Below, one piece after another: positions 41,133 to 49,102 of a stretch of DNA of 64,000 bases (positions are counted from its first letter, which is position 1; each line of letters opens with the position of its first letter). The notes under the pieces are model-generated. The model had not been told where the DNA came from, did not search any database, and saw nothing but the letters and a program-made list of their open reading frames with translations. The stretch covers positions 248,001 through 312,000 of the forward strand of contig DYMK01000001.1 in assembly GCA_020721585.1 (NCBI GenBank). Direction: 5' to 3'. The position numbers and the translations under genes were made by a program. The stretch comes from Sulfuricurvum sp. (GTDB taxonomy: Bacteria > Campylobacterota > Campylobacteria > Campylobacterales > Sulfurimonadaceae).

Positions 41133-41868
41133 GTTCATAAATTTCAAATCGTCCATCATAATGTTCGACGATGGCGGTACACGATTCGACCCAATCACCA
41201 CAATTAAGGTACTCAATGTCATTAATCAGCCGTATTTCAGCGTGGTGAATATGACCGCAAATCACCCCATCAAACCCTTGCTCATCGGCATGAGAGGAGA
41301 GAACCTCTTCGTAATCGGTGATAAAACTGACCGCTTGTTTCACGCTTTGCTTAACCATTTTGGAAAGCGACCAATAGTGATAAATACCCAACCATCGTCG
41401 TATCCTATTGATGGGACGATTGAGCCGTAGCATCAACAAATAGCATCGATCTCCTAAATGGGCAACCCATTTTTTGGTCATGGTCACCGCATCAAACATA
41501 TCGCCATGCACCACAAGATACCGCTTGCCATTAACCCCATAATGGACTTTTTCATGGGTAATGGTAAGGGTATTTCCCATCATCATGGGTAAAAAAGGGC
41601 GTAAAAATTCGTCATGATTGCCGAGGATATAATAGACGTTTGTCCCTTTACGGGCTTTTCGGAGGATTTTTTGGAGGACATCGGATTGGGCTTGACTCCA
41701 CCGCCAATTGCGTCGAAGCTCCCACCCATCAATAATGTCGCCGACGAGGTAAAGGTTTTCGCACTCAACGTTTCGGATAAACTCCAAAAGACGATCCGAT
41801 TGCGCATCCCGTGTCCCAAGATGAAGATCAGAGATAAAAACACTGCGAAAGGATAAGGATGGTTTCAT
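41125..41868 (-). CDS. LpxH-like metallophosphoesterase (UDP-2,3-diacylglucosamine diphosphatase family)
   Basis: A 247-residue calcineurin-like phosphoesterase with metal ligands in order: FISDLHLG at residues 12-19, LVGDIIDGWE near 42, ILGNHDEF, VVHGDMFD and VICGHIHHAE. The GDIIDGWELRRNW and GNHDE sequences match the COG2908/LpxH2 group, which hydrolyses UDP-2,3-diacylglucosamine to lipid X in lipid A synthesis or acts on related sugars. Campylobacterota may instead use LpxJ for this step, so the exact substrate is open. It overlaps the downstream YiiX-like gene by 8 bases. Confidence 0.8.
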   Translation of the reverse strand: MKPSLSFRSVFISDLHLGTRDAQSDRLLEFIRNVECENLYLVGDIIDGWELRRNWRWSQAQSDVLQKILRKARKGTNVYYILGNHDEFLRPFLPMMMGNTLTITHEKVHYGVNGKRYLVVHGDMFDAVTMTKKWVAHLGDRCYLLMLRLNRPINRIRRWLGIYHYWSLSKMVKQSVKQAVSFITDYEEVLSSHADEQGFDGVICGHIHHAEIRLINDIEYLNCGDWVESCTAIVEHYDGRFEIYEHD

Positions 41869-41876
41869 AATTGAAA

Positions 41877-41898
41877 GTGTAATCCCAAAGGATTACAC
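41877..41898. terminator. Perfect 9-bp hairpin upstream of the LpxH-like gene
   Basis: GTGTAATCC and GGATTACAC pair perfectly around CAAA, 9 bases before the LpxH-like start on the minus strand. It could terminate the gene that ends at 41943, although the tail has only three Ts, or act as an operator for the LpxH-like gene. Confidence 0.5.
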
Positions 41899-41942
41899 GT
41901 TGGTGACAAAAGAAACTAAAAAAATTTAATGCCTAAATTTGG

Positions 41943-42785
41943 TTATTTTTTCGCAGAAGTATCCACAAAGGCATTTGCCATTTTTTTGACAGCCCCTTCA
42001 AGTGCATCCACAAACAAATTGAGAATTCTGTGAACCAGTGACGCAGAGAATCCACCCAATAATGCCAACATTGGTTGACCTAACCCATTAAGCTGTTTAA
42101 TGGTTGCTGGATCCAAAGGGATCAAACACGCCAAAATCAACCCAGCCATAATCCCCACCAATAAACGAATCCAATACGATGTTTCGTATTTGGTATCAAA
42201 TGTCCCTTGAATAATATACTGATTGGCTTGGAAAAGGGTCGAAAAAGAGGCTCCTAATCCTGCTGAGGCAATAAAAAAGAGGAGGTTAACTAACAATGGA
42301 AGACCATGTGAGGTAAATAAATCACCTCCATCTGGATTTACATCGGGAGATAAGGCCAAACCAACAAAACCAATGAGGGAGATAATCGCCACAAACATTA
42401 AACGGCGTAAAAGCGGAACCGTACTGATCCAATTAAAGGGACTAGGAGTACCCGAAGAAGCGTCCAACAGCACAATCGAACGGGGAAGTGCGGGTGCGAC
42501 CATCTCACTGAGCATTCCATGAATGGTCGTTAATGGTTCAATGTCCAATAACCCTTCAGTTTTAAACACATACTCTGCCCCTTCGGCTTTTTTTACTTTT
42601 TCACGATCTTGACGTTCAATGGTAAATGCTTCAGCTGTCGCATAAATATGATTGGGCAAAATTTTTCCTGATGAAACCAAGTAACGTAGCATGGCATTAA
42701 CTTCATCAATTAGTAAATCACGAAGCCCGCTGGCTCCTCCATTAACTAATGATGGAGACAATAACCCCCCTAAAGATGTAGTCAT
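41943..42785 (-). CDS. Uncharacterised membrane protein with about four helices
   Basis: A 280-residue protein. The first ~115 residues are soluble and mixed (LRDLLIDEVNAMLRYLVSSG; HIYATAEAFTIERQDREKV). Then come hydrophobic segments LMFVAIISLIGFVGLALS, LPLLVNLLFFIASAGLGASF, LLVGIMAGLILACLIP and a Gly-rich LALLGGFSASLVHRILNLF, and an amphipathic tail. No catalytic motif is seen. A TATAAT box 33-38 bases upstream indicates its own promoter, separate from the cco operon that ends just before it. The topology (soluble N-part, four helices, charged tail) suggests an inner membrane sensor or scaffold, but no family is recognised. Confidence 0.7.
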   Translation of the reverse strand: MTTSLGGLLSPSLVNGGASGLRDLLIDEVNAMLRYLVSSGKILPNHIYATAEAFTIERQDREKVKKAEGAEYVFKTEGLLDIEPLTTIHGMLSEMVAPALPRSIVLLDASSGTPSPFNWISTVPLLRRLMFVAIISLIGFVGLALSPDVNPDGGDLFTSHGLPLLVNLLFFIASAGLGASFSTLFQANQYIIQGTFDTKYETSYWIRLLVGIMAGLILACLIPLDPATIKQLNGLGQPMLALLGGFSASLVHRILNLFVDALEGAVKKMANAFVDTSAKK

Positions 42786-42817
42786 AAGACCCCCCTTGAC
42801 TGTATAAAGATGGGGAG

Positions 42818-42823
42818 ATTATA
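42818..42823 (-). promoter_or_regulatory. Probable -10 box for the 280-residue membrane protein gene
   Basis: TATAAT on the minus strand, 33-38 bases before the start at 42785, in the gap after the FixH gene. Confidence 0.5.
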
Positions 42824-42863
42824 ACTTATTTCAATGAAATTCCCCACAAAAAGGGGGAGAAAA

Positions 42864-43379
42864 TTAAAATTCGAGGGTATTGGTGTAACGGGTATCCGCT
42901 TTAAGATTGTAATAGCGTTGCTTATCCCCAACAGAGACTTTGGCCAATATATCCCATCGCCCAACTTTAGGAAGATCCACTGGAGGAAAAGTATATTTCC
43001 CATCGCTCACCGTTGGATTAGAGAGATTAATATCGAATTTTGTGGTATCAGGGCGAGTCAATACCACTTTAACGGTAGCATTATCCACCCCTTTACCTTC
43101 TTTATCGGTAATGTGATAAGCGATAACCGATTGCTTCTCTTCGATTTTTGGGGTTAAAAAAGTAATTGTATACGCTTTATCAAAGGCAATTTTTGATTGG
43201 ATAATATCGTTAACGTTATCATCATAGCTGTGATACCCTTGCATCCCATAATCGGATGGTTCCACAGGGTTATTAATGGCAATTTTAACGGTTCCGACCC
43301 CAAGTGCTATCACAGCCACAGTGGACAAACCAATAATCCATGGCCATTTTTTACCAGTACTTTTATCCATTGTACTCAT
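42864..43379 (-). CDS. FixH/CcoH-family cbb3 oxidase assembly protein
   Basis: A 171-residue single-span protein: an N-terminal membrane helix (WPWIIGLSTVAVIALGVGTV) followed by a periplasmic domain with the FixH pattern NPVEPSDYG, VNDIIQSKIAFDKAYTI, then a beta-sandwich (AYHITDKEGKGVDNATVKVVLTRP) and GRWDILAKV. FixH/CcoH proteins stabilise the cbb3 oxidase and aid copper delivery. The start is the ATG at 43379, two bases after the preceding stop and with AGAGGG upstream; the frame is open 11 codons further but overlaps the TPM-like gene. It is the last gene of the cco operon. Confidence 0.85.
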   Translation of the reverse strand: MSTMDKSTGKKWPWIIGLSTVAVIALGVGTVKIAINNPVEPSDYGMQGYHSYDDNVNDIIQSKIAFDKAYTITFLTPKIEEKQSVIAYHITDKEGKGVDNATVKVVLTRPDTTKFDINLSNPTVSDGKYTFPPVDLPKVGRWDILAKVSVGDKQRYYNLKADTRYTNTLEF

Positions 43380-43381
43380 AA

Positions 43382-44083
43382 TCAATCCCTCTTTTTTAAA
43401 AAACGCTTCCAAAGATACAAACCAAGTCCATAGAGTATGATACTATAAAAAATGAAACGGATAAGATCAATAAAATCTCGGCTCCCATTTCCCGCAGAAG
43501 AACTAAGAGTTTTTCCCTTCGATGCGGCAATTTGTTCTGCAACATCGCTGTAACCATTGTACATTGCCACAGAGTATTTAGCAACCGTTTCTTTACCTTT
43601 GGTGCGTTCCGCCAAAATAGGTAATACCGTTCCCCCCCGATTGCCCATAAACTCTTTAGCTTCGTCAAAAGTGCGGGCAAACATAAGTGAACTCACTACC
43701 GCGCCGATAAAGGTTGCGTTGGGACTTAATACTTGTGCTTTGTTAAAACTATTATATAAAGATGTAGGACGTGCCAAAATATCCACTTGTTTTTGAAGTT
43801 CCACAAAGGTCATAATGACCGCAGAGTCGTTAGTCTCGTATGCGATACGTTTTTCAAAATCACTAATCGATTCATTATTCTCTAAATCACGTACCATAAC
43901 CAAATAGAGTGAAACACCTGTTTTGGCTTTAAGCTCACGACCAACCGATTCAATGGATTGGGTAAATTTTGGGTTATTGATCACATCATCCTTATATAAG
44001 AATTCAGCGTGCAACGGAGTGAAAAATGAGAGGGTAAGAGTGAGGGCCGCTAGCCCTCGTGAAAATTTCAATGTCGACCTCAA
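43382..44083 (-). CDS. TPM-like periplasmic protein with C-terminal anchor, in the cco operon
   Basis: A 233-residue protein with a signal peptide (LAALTLTLSFFTPLHA), a TPM-type alpha/beta domain (LKAKTGVSLYLVMVRDL; ESISDFEKRIAYE; DSAVIMTFV), and a C-terminal membrane helix (LIRFIFYSIILYGLGLYLW) with a basic end. The start is given as the TTG at 44083, whose TTGA overlaps the preceding small gene's stop; a TTG 12 bases downstream (44071), 6 bases after GAGG, gives a neater signal peptide and may be the real start. TPM domains occur in proteins tied to photosystem and membrane-complex repair. Its place between DUF4006 and FixH suggests a role in cbb3 oxidase maturation, by association only. 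Confidence 0.7.
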   Translation of the reverse strand: MRSTLKFSRGLAALTLTLSFFTPLHAEFLYKDDVINNPKFTQSIESVGRELKAKTGVSLYLVMVRDLENNESISDFEKRIAYETNDSAVIMTFVELQKQVDILARPTSLYNSFNKAQVLSPNATFIGAVVSSLMFARTFDEAKEFMGNRGGTVLPILAERTKGKETVAKYSVAMYNGYSDVAEQIAASKGKTLSSSAGNGSRDFIDLIRFIFYSIILYGLGLYLWKRFLKKRD

Positions 44084-44181
44084 CCGACATAAAGATGGTT
44101 AGCAGTCATAACTGCGTACAAAGTATACGCAGCCGAAATGACCAATCCCCATGAAATAAGTTTATCCATGATACTTGCCAT
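44080..44181 (-). CDS. 33-residue membrane peptide in the cco operon
   Basis: Start ATG at 44181 with AAGGAG 6 bases upstream; stop at 44080. The peptide begins MASIMDKLISWGLVISAAYT and continues with LYAVMTAN before a short HLYVG end, giving one membrane helix of about 20 residues. It is too short for standard ORF calling but has one of the better ribosome binding sites in the operon. Its TGA overlaps the TTG start of the TPM-like gene (TTGA) and it begins 10 bases after the DUF4006 stop, so it is firmly embedded in the ccoNOQP operon. Single-helix peptides such as CcoM in Pseudomonas and CcoQ are known cbb3 subunits or stabilisers; this is a candidate of that kind. Confidence 0.7.
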   Translation of the reverse strand: MASIMDKLISWGLVISAAYTLYAVMTANHLYVG

Positions 44182-44191
44182 ACTAAACTCC

Positions 44192-44398
44192 TTATTTAAC
44201 GTTGATCACATGAACAGCATTATCCGTGCTGATCATTTTGATCTCTTTTTCATTTTCAATTTGATAAAAGTTAGCCGCACTCCCTTGCTGAACCCCTATC
44301 CCCCAGACGGTTAAGCCTGCAAGGATAGAAAGAAGCAACACGGTAGCAATCAACATGCCGGTAATACCGTGTAGTGAAAAAATACTACGATTTTCCAT
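44192..44398 (-). CDS. DUF4006-family membrane protein of the cco operon
   Basis: A 68-residue protein with one membrane helix (GMLIATVLLLSILAGLTVWG) and a short periplasmic tail (NFYQIENEKEIKMISTDNAV). The sequence FSLHGITGMLIATVLLL is typical of DUF4006, found next to ccoP in Campylobacterota. Its function is not established; location suggests a role in cbb3 oxidase stability. It starts 10 bases after the ccoP stop with AAGGGG upstream of the ATG. Confidence 0.85.
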   Translation of the reverse strand: MENRSIFSLHGITGMLIATVLLLSILAGLTVWGIGVQQGSAANFYQIENEKEIKMISTDNAVHVINVK

Positions 44399-44408
44399 AA
44401 TTTGCCCC

Positions 44409-45323
44409 TTATTTTTTACTCAAGCTTGAAACATACGCGCCAAGTGCTTTGGTTTGAACCGCCGTCAAGTTGGTGAATGCTGGCATTGCGCCAATTGCAC
44501 CTTTTTTACCATCTTTCAATACGGTTGCTACCATACCAGCTTCCCAACCATTGATTTTTGGAGCAACGGACGGCATTCCTTCACCATTTTCCCCATGACA
44601 CGTGTTACACGTACCGGCTGCATAAGCCGCTTTTCCAGCTGCATCATCTGCTTTAAATCCTGATGCAACGTATTTAGCAACGGCATCCACTTGAGCAGGA
44701 TCTTGTAACAACATCGGTGGCATACCACCTGCGTAATCGGTTTTGAAATTATTTGCACCATTCATAACGATATGTTTAACCGATTTCTCAGCAATACGTT
44801 CATGCAAATTAGCTGCTTTTCCATCCATACCATCGGCTTGTAGACCATGACATGGAGCACATTGTACGATAAAGACCGATTCACCCATTGCATTTAAGGT
44901 TGCATCATCCATTTTGGCAAATTGTGCTTCAAACTTCGTATCGTGCGCTTTTACTTCGTCATTGTATTCACCAATTTGTGAATACGCATTTACGGGGTAT
45001 CCTGCAAGAAAATACCACATTGCCCAAACAATTGAACCAAGAAAAATGACCGCCCATCCAAAAGGAAGTTCGTTTTTATATTCTCCAATTCCATCCCAAT
45101 TTTCATCTGCAAGTTGACCACCTGCTGTATCGCTTTGCATCTGTCGAACGTATTTGGTAACAACGAATGCTGTGACAATAACTAGGACAACTGCACCCAA
45201 TACGGCGAGTTTATTAACCCAGTCACCCTCTCCACCCATACCGCCAGCGGAACCGACAGCTACGTATGTGAAACCAAGCATCGCAATTACAACTACAATA
45301 GCAGCTAAAACTGTCTTATTCAT
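44409..45323 (-). CDS. ccoP: cbb3-type cytochrome c oxidase subunit III (dihaem)
   Basis: Receives electrons from soluble cytochrome c and passes them to CcoO. Two CxxCH haem sites are seen: CAPCHGLQADGMDG near residue 153 and CNTCHGENGEGMP near 239, with distal Met ligands in GGMPPML and GAMPAFTN. Two N-terminal helices are predicted, the second being PFGWAVIFLGSIVWAMWYFL, the usual CcoP signature. Length 304. AGGAGGCATAG precedes the ATG. It follows ccoQ by 9 bases. Confidence 0.96.
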   Translation of the reverse strand: MNKTVLAAIVVVIAMLGFTYVAVGSAGGMGGEGDWVNKLAVLGAVVLVIVTAFVVTKYVRQMQSDTAGGQLADENWDGIGEYKNELPFGWAVIFLGSIVWAMWYFLAGYPVNAYSQIGEYNDEVKAHDTKFEAQFAKMDDATLNAMGESVFIVQCAPCHGLQADGMDGKAANLHERIAEKSVKHIVMNGANNFKTDYAGGMPPMLLQDPAQVDAVAKYVASGFKADDAAGKAAYAAGTCNTCHGENGEGMPSVAPKINGWEAGMVATVLKDGKKGAIGAMPAFTNLTAVQTKALGAYVSSLSKK

Positions 45324-45332
45324 CTATGCCTC

Positions 45333-45539
45333 CTACTTTTTTATCTCATCGGTTTTTGAGATCTCCTCGATCGGTTGATCGCTGATATCATCATGAAGCG
45401 CGATATTGCCATACTTCTCGTAATCGCGTGTCCCTTTTTTCTCTGCGCTATACAAATGGTAAATATACCCATACAACACGACCACTAAAAAGGCCGTGAG
45501 AAAAAAATATCCATACGCTTGAAGTGTAGCAATGTCCAC
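45333..45539 (-). CDS. ccoQ: cbb3-type cytochrome c oxidase subunit CcoQ
   Basis: A 68-residue single-helix protein (YGYFFLTAFLVVVLYGYIYHLY) with a charged tail (SAEKKGTRDYEKYGN), the expected form of CcoQ/FixQ, which stabilises the oxidase core. The start is GTG, with AAGGAA 6-7 bases upstream. It is located between ccoO and ccoP. Confidence 0.93.
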   Translation of the reverse strand: MDIATLQAYGYFFLTAFLVVVLYGYIYHLYSAEKKGTRDYEKYGNIALHDDISDQPIEEISKTDEIKK

Positions 45540-45549
45540 GTCACATTCC

Positions 45550-46242
45550 TTATTTCAAACTATTAAGGTATGCAATAAGGGCGACGATTTCAGGAATCTC
45601 ACCTTTTGCTACTGCATCTTTAACATCTTGATCTTTCATATCGGCTGCAATAACTTTTGCCTCTTCCAATGCAGATGCTCTAGCTGCTTCAACAGAATCT
45701 GCTAAGGCAACTTTTACTTTTGAGCCATCCGCCATTGGTAACTCTGCATTATAAGGTGTTTTAAACACTTTATTAACCGTTACTTGCTCAGCGTATGCGG
45801 TATCAACATCCGCTTTATTTTTAAACATCCAACCGTATGCTGGCATGATTGAACCCGGCACAACAGCTGCAGGATCTTTCATGTGGTTTTCGTGCCAGTC
45901 TGTTGTACGGTAGTTACCTACACGCATCAAATCCGGACCAGTACGTTTTGAACCCCATAAGAAAGGACGATCGTATGCATATTCCCCACTCAAACTGTAA
46001 TGACCATAACGATCGGTTTCAGATTTAAATGGACGAACCAATTGTGAGTGACACGCATTACAACTGTTTTTGATGTAAACGTGACGACCAGCAAGCTCAA
46101 GCGTCGTATACGGTTTCGTACCGATAACGGGACGAGACGCTTGGGCAAAGTTAGGCAAAATCTCAATAAGACCTGCAAAGGCAATAACAACAAAGACAGC
46201 AACCGCAAAAAAGAACGGGTTTTTCTCTAACCAGTGAAACAT
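45550..46242 (-). CDS. ccoO: cbb3-type cytochrome c oxidase subunit II (monohaem)
   Basis: Membrane-anchored monohaem cytochrome c of the cbb3 oxidase. One helix (FFFAVAVFVVIAFAGLIEIL) precedes the haem site Cys61-Asn-Ala-Cys64-His65 in KNSCNACHSQLVRP. RPFLWGSKRTGPDLMRVG and the Met ligand region PGSIMPAYGWM are typical of CcoO. Length 230. It follows ccoN by 15 bases. Confidence 0.97.
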   Translation of the reverse strand: MFHWLEKNPFFFAVAVFVVIAFAGLIEILPNFAQASRPVIGTKPYTTLELAGRHVYIKNSCNACHSQLVRPFKSETDRYGHYSLSGEYAYDRPFLWGSKRTGPDLMRVGNYRTTDWHENHMKDPAAVVPGSIMPAYGWMFKNKADVDTAYAEQVTVNKVFKTPYNAELPMADGSKVKVALADSVEAARASALEEAKVIAADMKDQDVKDAVAKGEIPEIVALIAYLNSLK

Positions 46243-46257
46243 TTTTCCCCCCCTTAA

Positions 46258-47739
46258 TTATGCGCCCATAGGCGATGCTGATTGAAGTTCTGATTCTTCA
46301 ACACGGCGACCACTTGTCATCGTTTTGTACATATTGTACGCGAATAAGAACATACCCACTAGGTACAATGTACCACCCACTGCACGAATTGTATAATAAG
46401 GGTGCAATACCGTAACCGTATCGATGAATGAGTACGCAAGGTTACCAAATTCATCATGAGCACGCCACATCATCCCCTGAGTAATACCTGCAATCCACAT
46501 AGAAGTGAAATACAAGACAACCCCAAGCGTTTGAATCCAGAATTGGGTATTCATCAATGATTTAGAATAAATCTCACGTTTGAATACACGTGGAGCCATG
46601 TGGAACAATGCAGCCATGATCATGAATGCAACCCATCCAAGAACACCATCATGTACGTGACCAACGATCCAGTCGGTAAAGTGAGCCAAAGCATTGACCG
46701 ATTTGATCGCTTGGATTGGACCCTCAAGTGTTGAGAACATATAGAACGTAGATGCCAAGATCATAAATTTGATCAACGGACTACTAGCTACTTGTTGCCA
46801 TTCACCCTTCATGGTCAAAAGCATATTGATTGCAGAACCCCATGATGGAAGAATCAATACAACCGAGAATACAGAACCCATGGTTTGCATCCAATCAGGA
46901 ACCGTTGAGAACAACAAGTGGTGTCCACCAGCCCAAAGGTATACAAACATCAATCCCCAGAACGCAAGCAAAGAGAGTTTATAGGAATAAACCGCCTGAC
47001 CTGATTCTTTTGGAAGGAAGTAATAGATCATTGCTACAATAGGTACAGTAAACCCAAACGCAACCGCATTATGTCCATACCACCATTGCACTAACGCATC
47101 ATTCGTTCCTGAATACATGGATACGGAGTGGTACCATGCACCAATTCCACCTGATACAAAATAGGTTGGAACTTCCATGTTATTGAAAAGATACAACATA
47201 GCAACCCCAAGGAAGGTAGCAATGTAATACCAAATGGAGATATACAATGATTTTTCACGACGAATACCGATCAAACCAAAAATTTGCATTCCCCAAATAA
47301 CCCATACCACGACAACCGCGATATCAATAGGCCATTCAAATTCCGCATACTCTTTTGATGTTGTAATTCCCAATAACAGTGAACCAACAACAGATGCAAC
47401 CAATAAAATGTAAAGAACAAAATGTAATTTACCCAACGCCATCAAAAATTTTGATTCCGCCATAGAGACTTTCAAAACACGCTGACCCACATAATACCAC
47501 GTAGCAAAAATACCACTAACAGTAAATCCAAAAATAACTGCATCAGTATGCAACGGACGAAGACGACTAAAGTTGGTGTACTCTGCCAATCCAGATCCTG
47601 CAATCGTATTTACAGCAGGAAAAGCCAATTCCCATGCCAAAATCACACCGACAAGCATCCCGACAATACCGAGAACAACAGTTGTAAGCATAAACATCTT
47701 CGCAACCGTGTAATCATACTCCAATGGACGATTCTCCAT
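46258..47739 (-). CDS. ccoN: cbb3-type cytochrome c oxidase subunit I
   Basis: Catalytic subunit with low-spin haem b and the haem b3-CuB site; reduces oxygen at very low concentrations and pumps protons. About 12 membrane helices in 493 residues. The conserved His residues are seen in RPLHTDAVIFGFTV, WWYGHNAVAF, AGGHHLLFSTVPDW (the CuB ligands) and DWIVGHVHDGVLGWV (haem ligands). AAGGAGG before the ATG is the strongest site in the operon. The 235-base upstream region is AT-rich and holds the carA terminator at its far end; no clear FNR-type site was recognised. Confidence 0.98.
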   Translation of the reverse strand: MENRPLEYDYTVAKMFMLTTVVLGIVGMLVGVILAWELAFPAVNTIAGSGLAEYTNFSRLRPLHTDAVIFGFTVSGIFATWYYVGQRVLKVSMAESKFLMALGKLHFVLYILLVASVVGSLLLGITTSKEYAEFEWPIDIAVVVVWVIWGMQIFGLIGIRREKSLYISIWYYIATFLGVAMLYLFNNMEVPTYFVSGGIGAWYHSVSMYSGTNDALVQWWYGHNAVAFGFTVPIVAMIYYFLPKESGQAVYSYKLSLLAFWGLMFVYLWAGGHHLLFSTVPDWMQTMGSVFSVVLILPSWGSAINMLLTMKGEWQQVASSPLIKFMILASTFYMFSTLEGPIQAIKSVNALAHFTDWIVGHVHDGVLGWVAFMIMAALFHMAPRVFKREIYSKSLMNTQFWIQTLGVVLYFTSMWIAGITQGMMWRAHDEFGNLAYSFIDTVTVLHPYYTIRAVGGTLYLVGMFLFAYNMYKTMTSGRRVEESELQSASPMGA

Positions 47740-47927
47740 TTACGACCTCCTTAAAGATTCAAAGCATAAAAGCCTATCCACACTTTATTTAACACAAATG
47801 TAACACTTCTAGGCTATTAAACACTCTAATGATAGCCATGGGTTCTTTTAATCCATCTTAAATAATTAAATAGTTTTCGCCTTTACCAAACTTAGTGATA
47901 TTTTTAAGGTTAATAAAAGATTAGAGG

Positions 47928-47962
47928 GAAAAAAAGTAACACCGTACCAAAATCGGTGTTAC
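47928..47962 (-). terminator. Terminator upstream of the cco promoter region (hairpin with T-run)
   Basis: GTAACACCG (47936-47944) and CGGTGTTAC (47954-47962) pair perfectly around a 9-base loop, and on the minus strand a run of Ts follows at once. It ends the carA transcript 12 bases after its stop codon. Confidence 0.9.
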
Positions 47963-47974
47963 GAAAAAGGGGAT

Positions 47975-49102
47975 TTAACGCTGAATGAGGGAGAGAAATT
48001 CCATGAAAATAGCCCGACTCTCTTTGGGTCCGGGACTGGCTTCTGGATGGTGTTGGACTGAAAAAATAGGGCTGTCTTTGTAACGAAGCCCCTCAATCGT
48101 ATTGTCAAAAAGGTTAATATGGGTCACCTCCGCAATAGCACGAACCGCTTCGGGAACATTGTAATTGTGGTTTTGTGCGGTAATTTCGACCATCCCTGTT
48201 TGGATATTTTTTACCGGATGATTCCCCCCATGATGACCAAACTTGAGTTTATGGGTATCGTATCCATGGGCGATACTGAGCAACTGATGCCCCAAACAAA
48301 TCCCAAAAAGGGGAATCTTTCGTGCAATCAATTTTTTGATCTCTTCTTGCTCTTGCTTTAACACCAAAGGATCTCCCGGCCCATTGGAGAGAAACACCCC
48401 ATCAATCTCTTGGGCATCATAACGCGCAATCAACGTATCCGCACTAAAGGTGTTGGGGATCACTTCAACTTCAAGCCCCACTTGGGTGAGTTCATTAAGG
48501 ATATTACGCTTAACCCCAAAATCGATCGCCACAATACGCCCTTTCACTTCAGGAGCATCGTTATAACGGAACAAAAAGGGATCATACACCCCACTGGAAT
48601 GGTGATACGCGGTTTTGGTACTCACCTCTTGAATGTAATTGATCTCTTCGATGCGGGGGGAAGTCTCAAGAATCTGTTTTAATGCTTCAGGGTCACTCAC
48701 TTCCGTCGAAGCGACCATCATCATCGCCCCTTGGGTTCGGATCATTTTGGTCAAAAAGCGGGTATCAATGTCACAAATGCCAAGCACACCTTCTTTTTCC
48801 AAAAAGGTGTGCAATGCCTCTTGGGCGCGGAAAGAGGAGTGTTGCGGTTGGTATTGGCGGACAATAACCCCTTTACAGTGGGCATTAGCACTTTCCATAT
48901 CCTCATCGTTTACCCCAACGTTTCCAATTTCTGGCATCGTAAAGGTGATAAATTGCCCTGCGTACGAAGGGTCAGAGATGATCTCTTGATACCCTGTGAG
49001 GGAGGTATTAAAGACGATTTCACCCACGCTTGTCCCTTTTGCCCCAAAGCTTTTTGCCTGAAGATAGGTTCCATTTTCAAGATAAATTGATACGTTTGTC
49101 AT
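47975..49102 (-). CDS. carA: Carbamoyl-phosphate synthase small (glutaminase) subunit
   Basis: Releases ammonia from glutamine and channels it to CarB for arginine and pyrimidine synthesis. The N-terminal domain has FNTSLTGYQEIISDPSYAGQ. The glutamine amidotransferase domain has SNGPGDP, the nucleophile Cys in LFGICLGHQLL near residue 269, and the His-Glu pair in SVQHHPEASPGP. Length 375. The ATG overlaps the DUF507 stop by one base (TAATG), so translation is coupled. carB is not in the window. Confidence 0.97.
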   Translation of the reverse strand: MTNVSIYLENGTYLQAKSFGAKGTSVGEIVFNTSLTGYQEIISDPSYAGQFITFTMPEIGNVGVNDEDMESANAHCKGVIVRQYQPQHSSFRAQEALHTFLEKEGVLGICDIDTRFLTKMIRTQGAMMMVASTEVSDPEALKQILETSPRIEEINYIQEVSTKTAYHHSSGVYDPFLFRYNDAPEVKGRIVAIDFGVKRNILNELTQVGLEVEVIPNTFSADTLIARYDAQEIDGVFLSNGPGDPLVLKQEQEEIKKLIARKIPLFGICLGHQLLSIAHGYDTHKLKFGHHGGNHPVKNIQTGMVEITAQNHNYNVPEAVRAIAEVTHINLFDNTIEGLRYKDSPIFSVQHHPEASPGPKESRAIFMEFLSLIQR

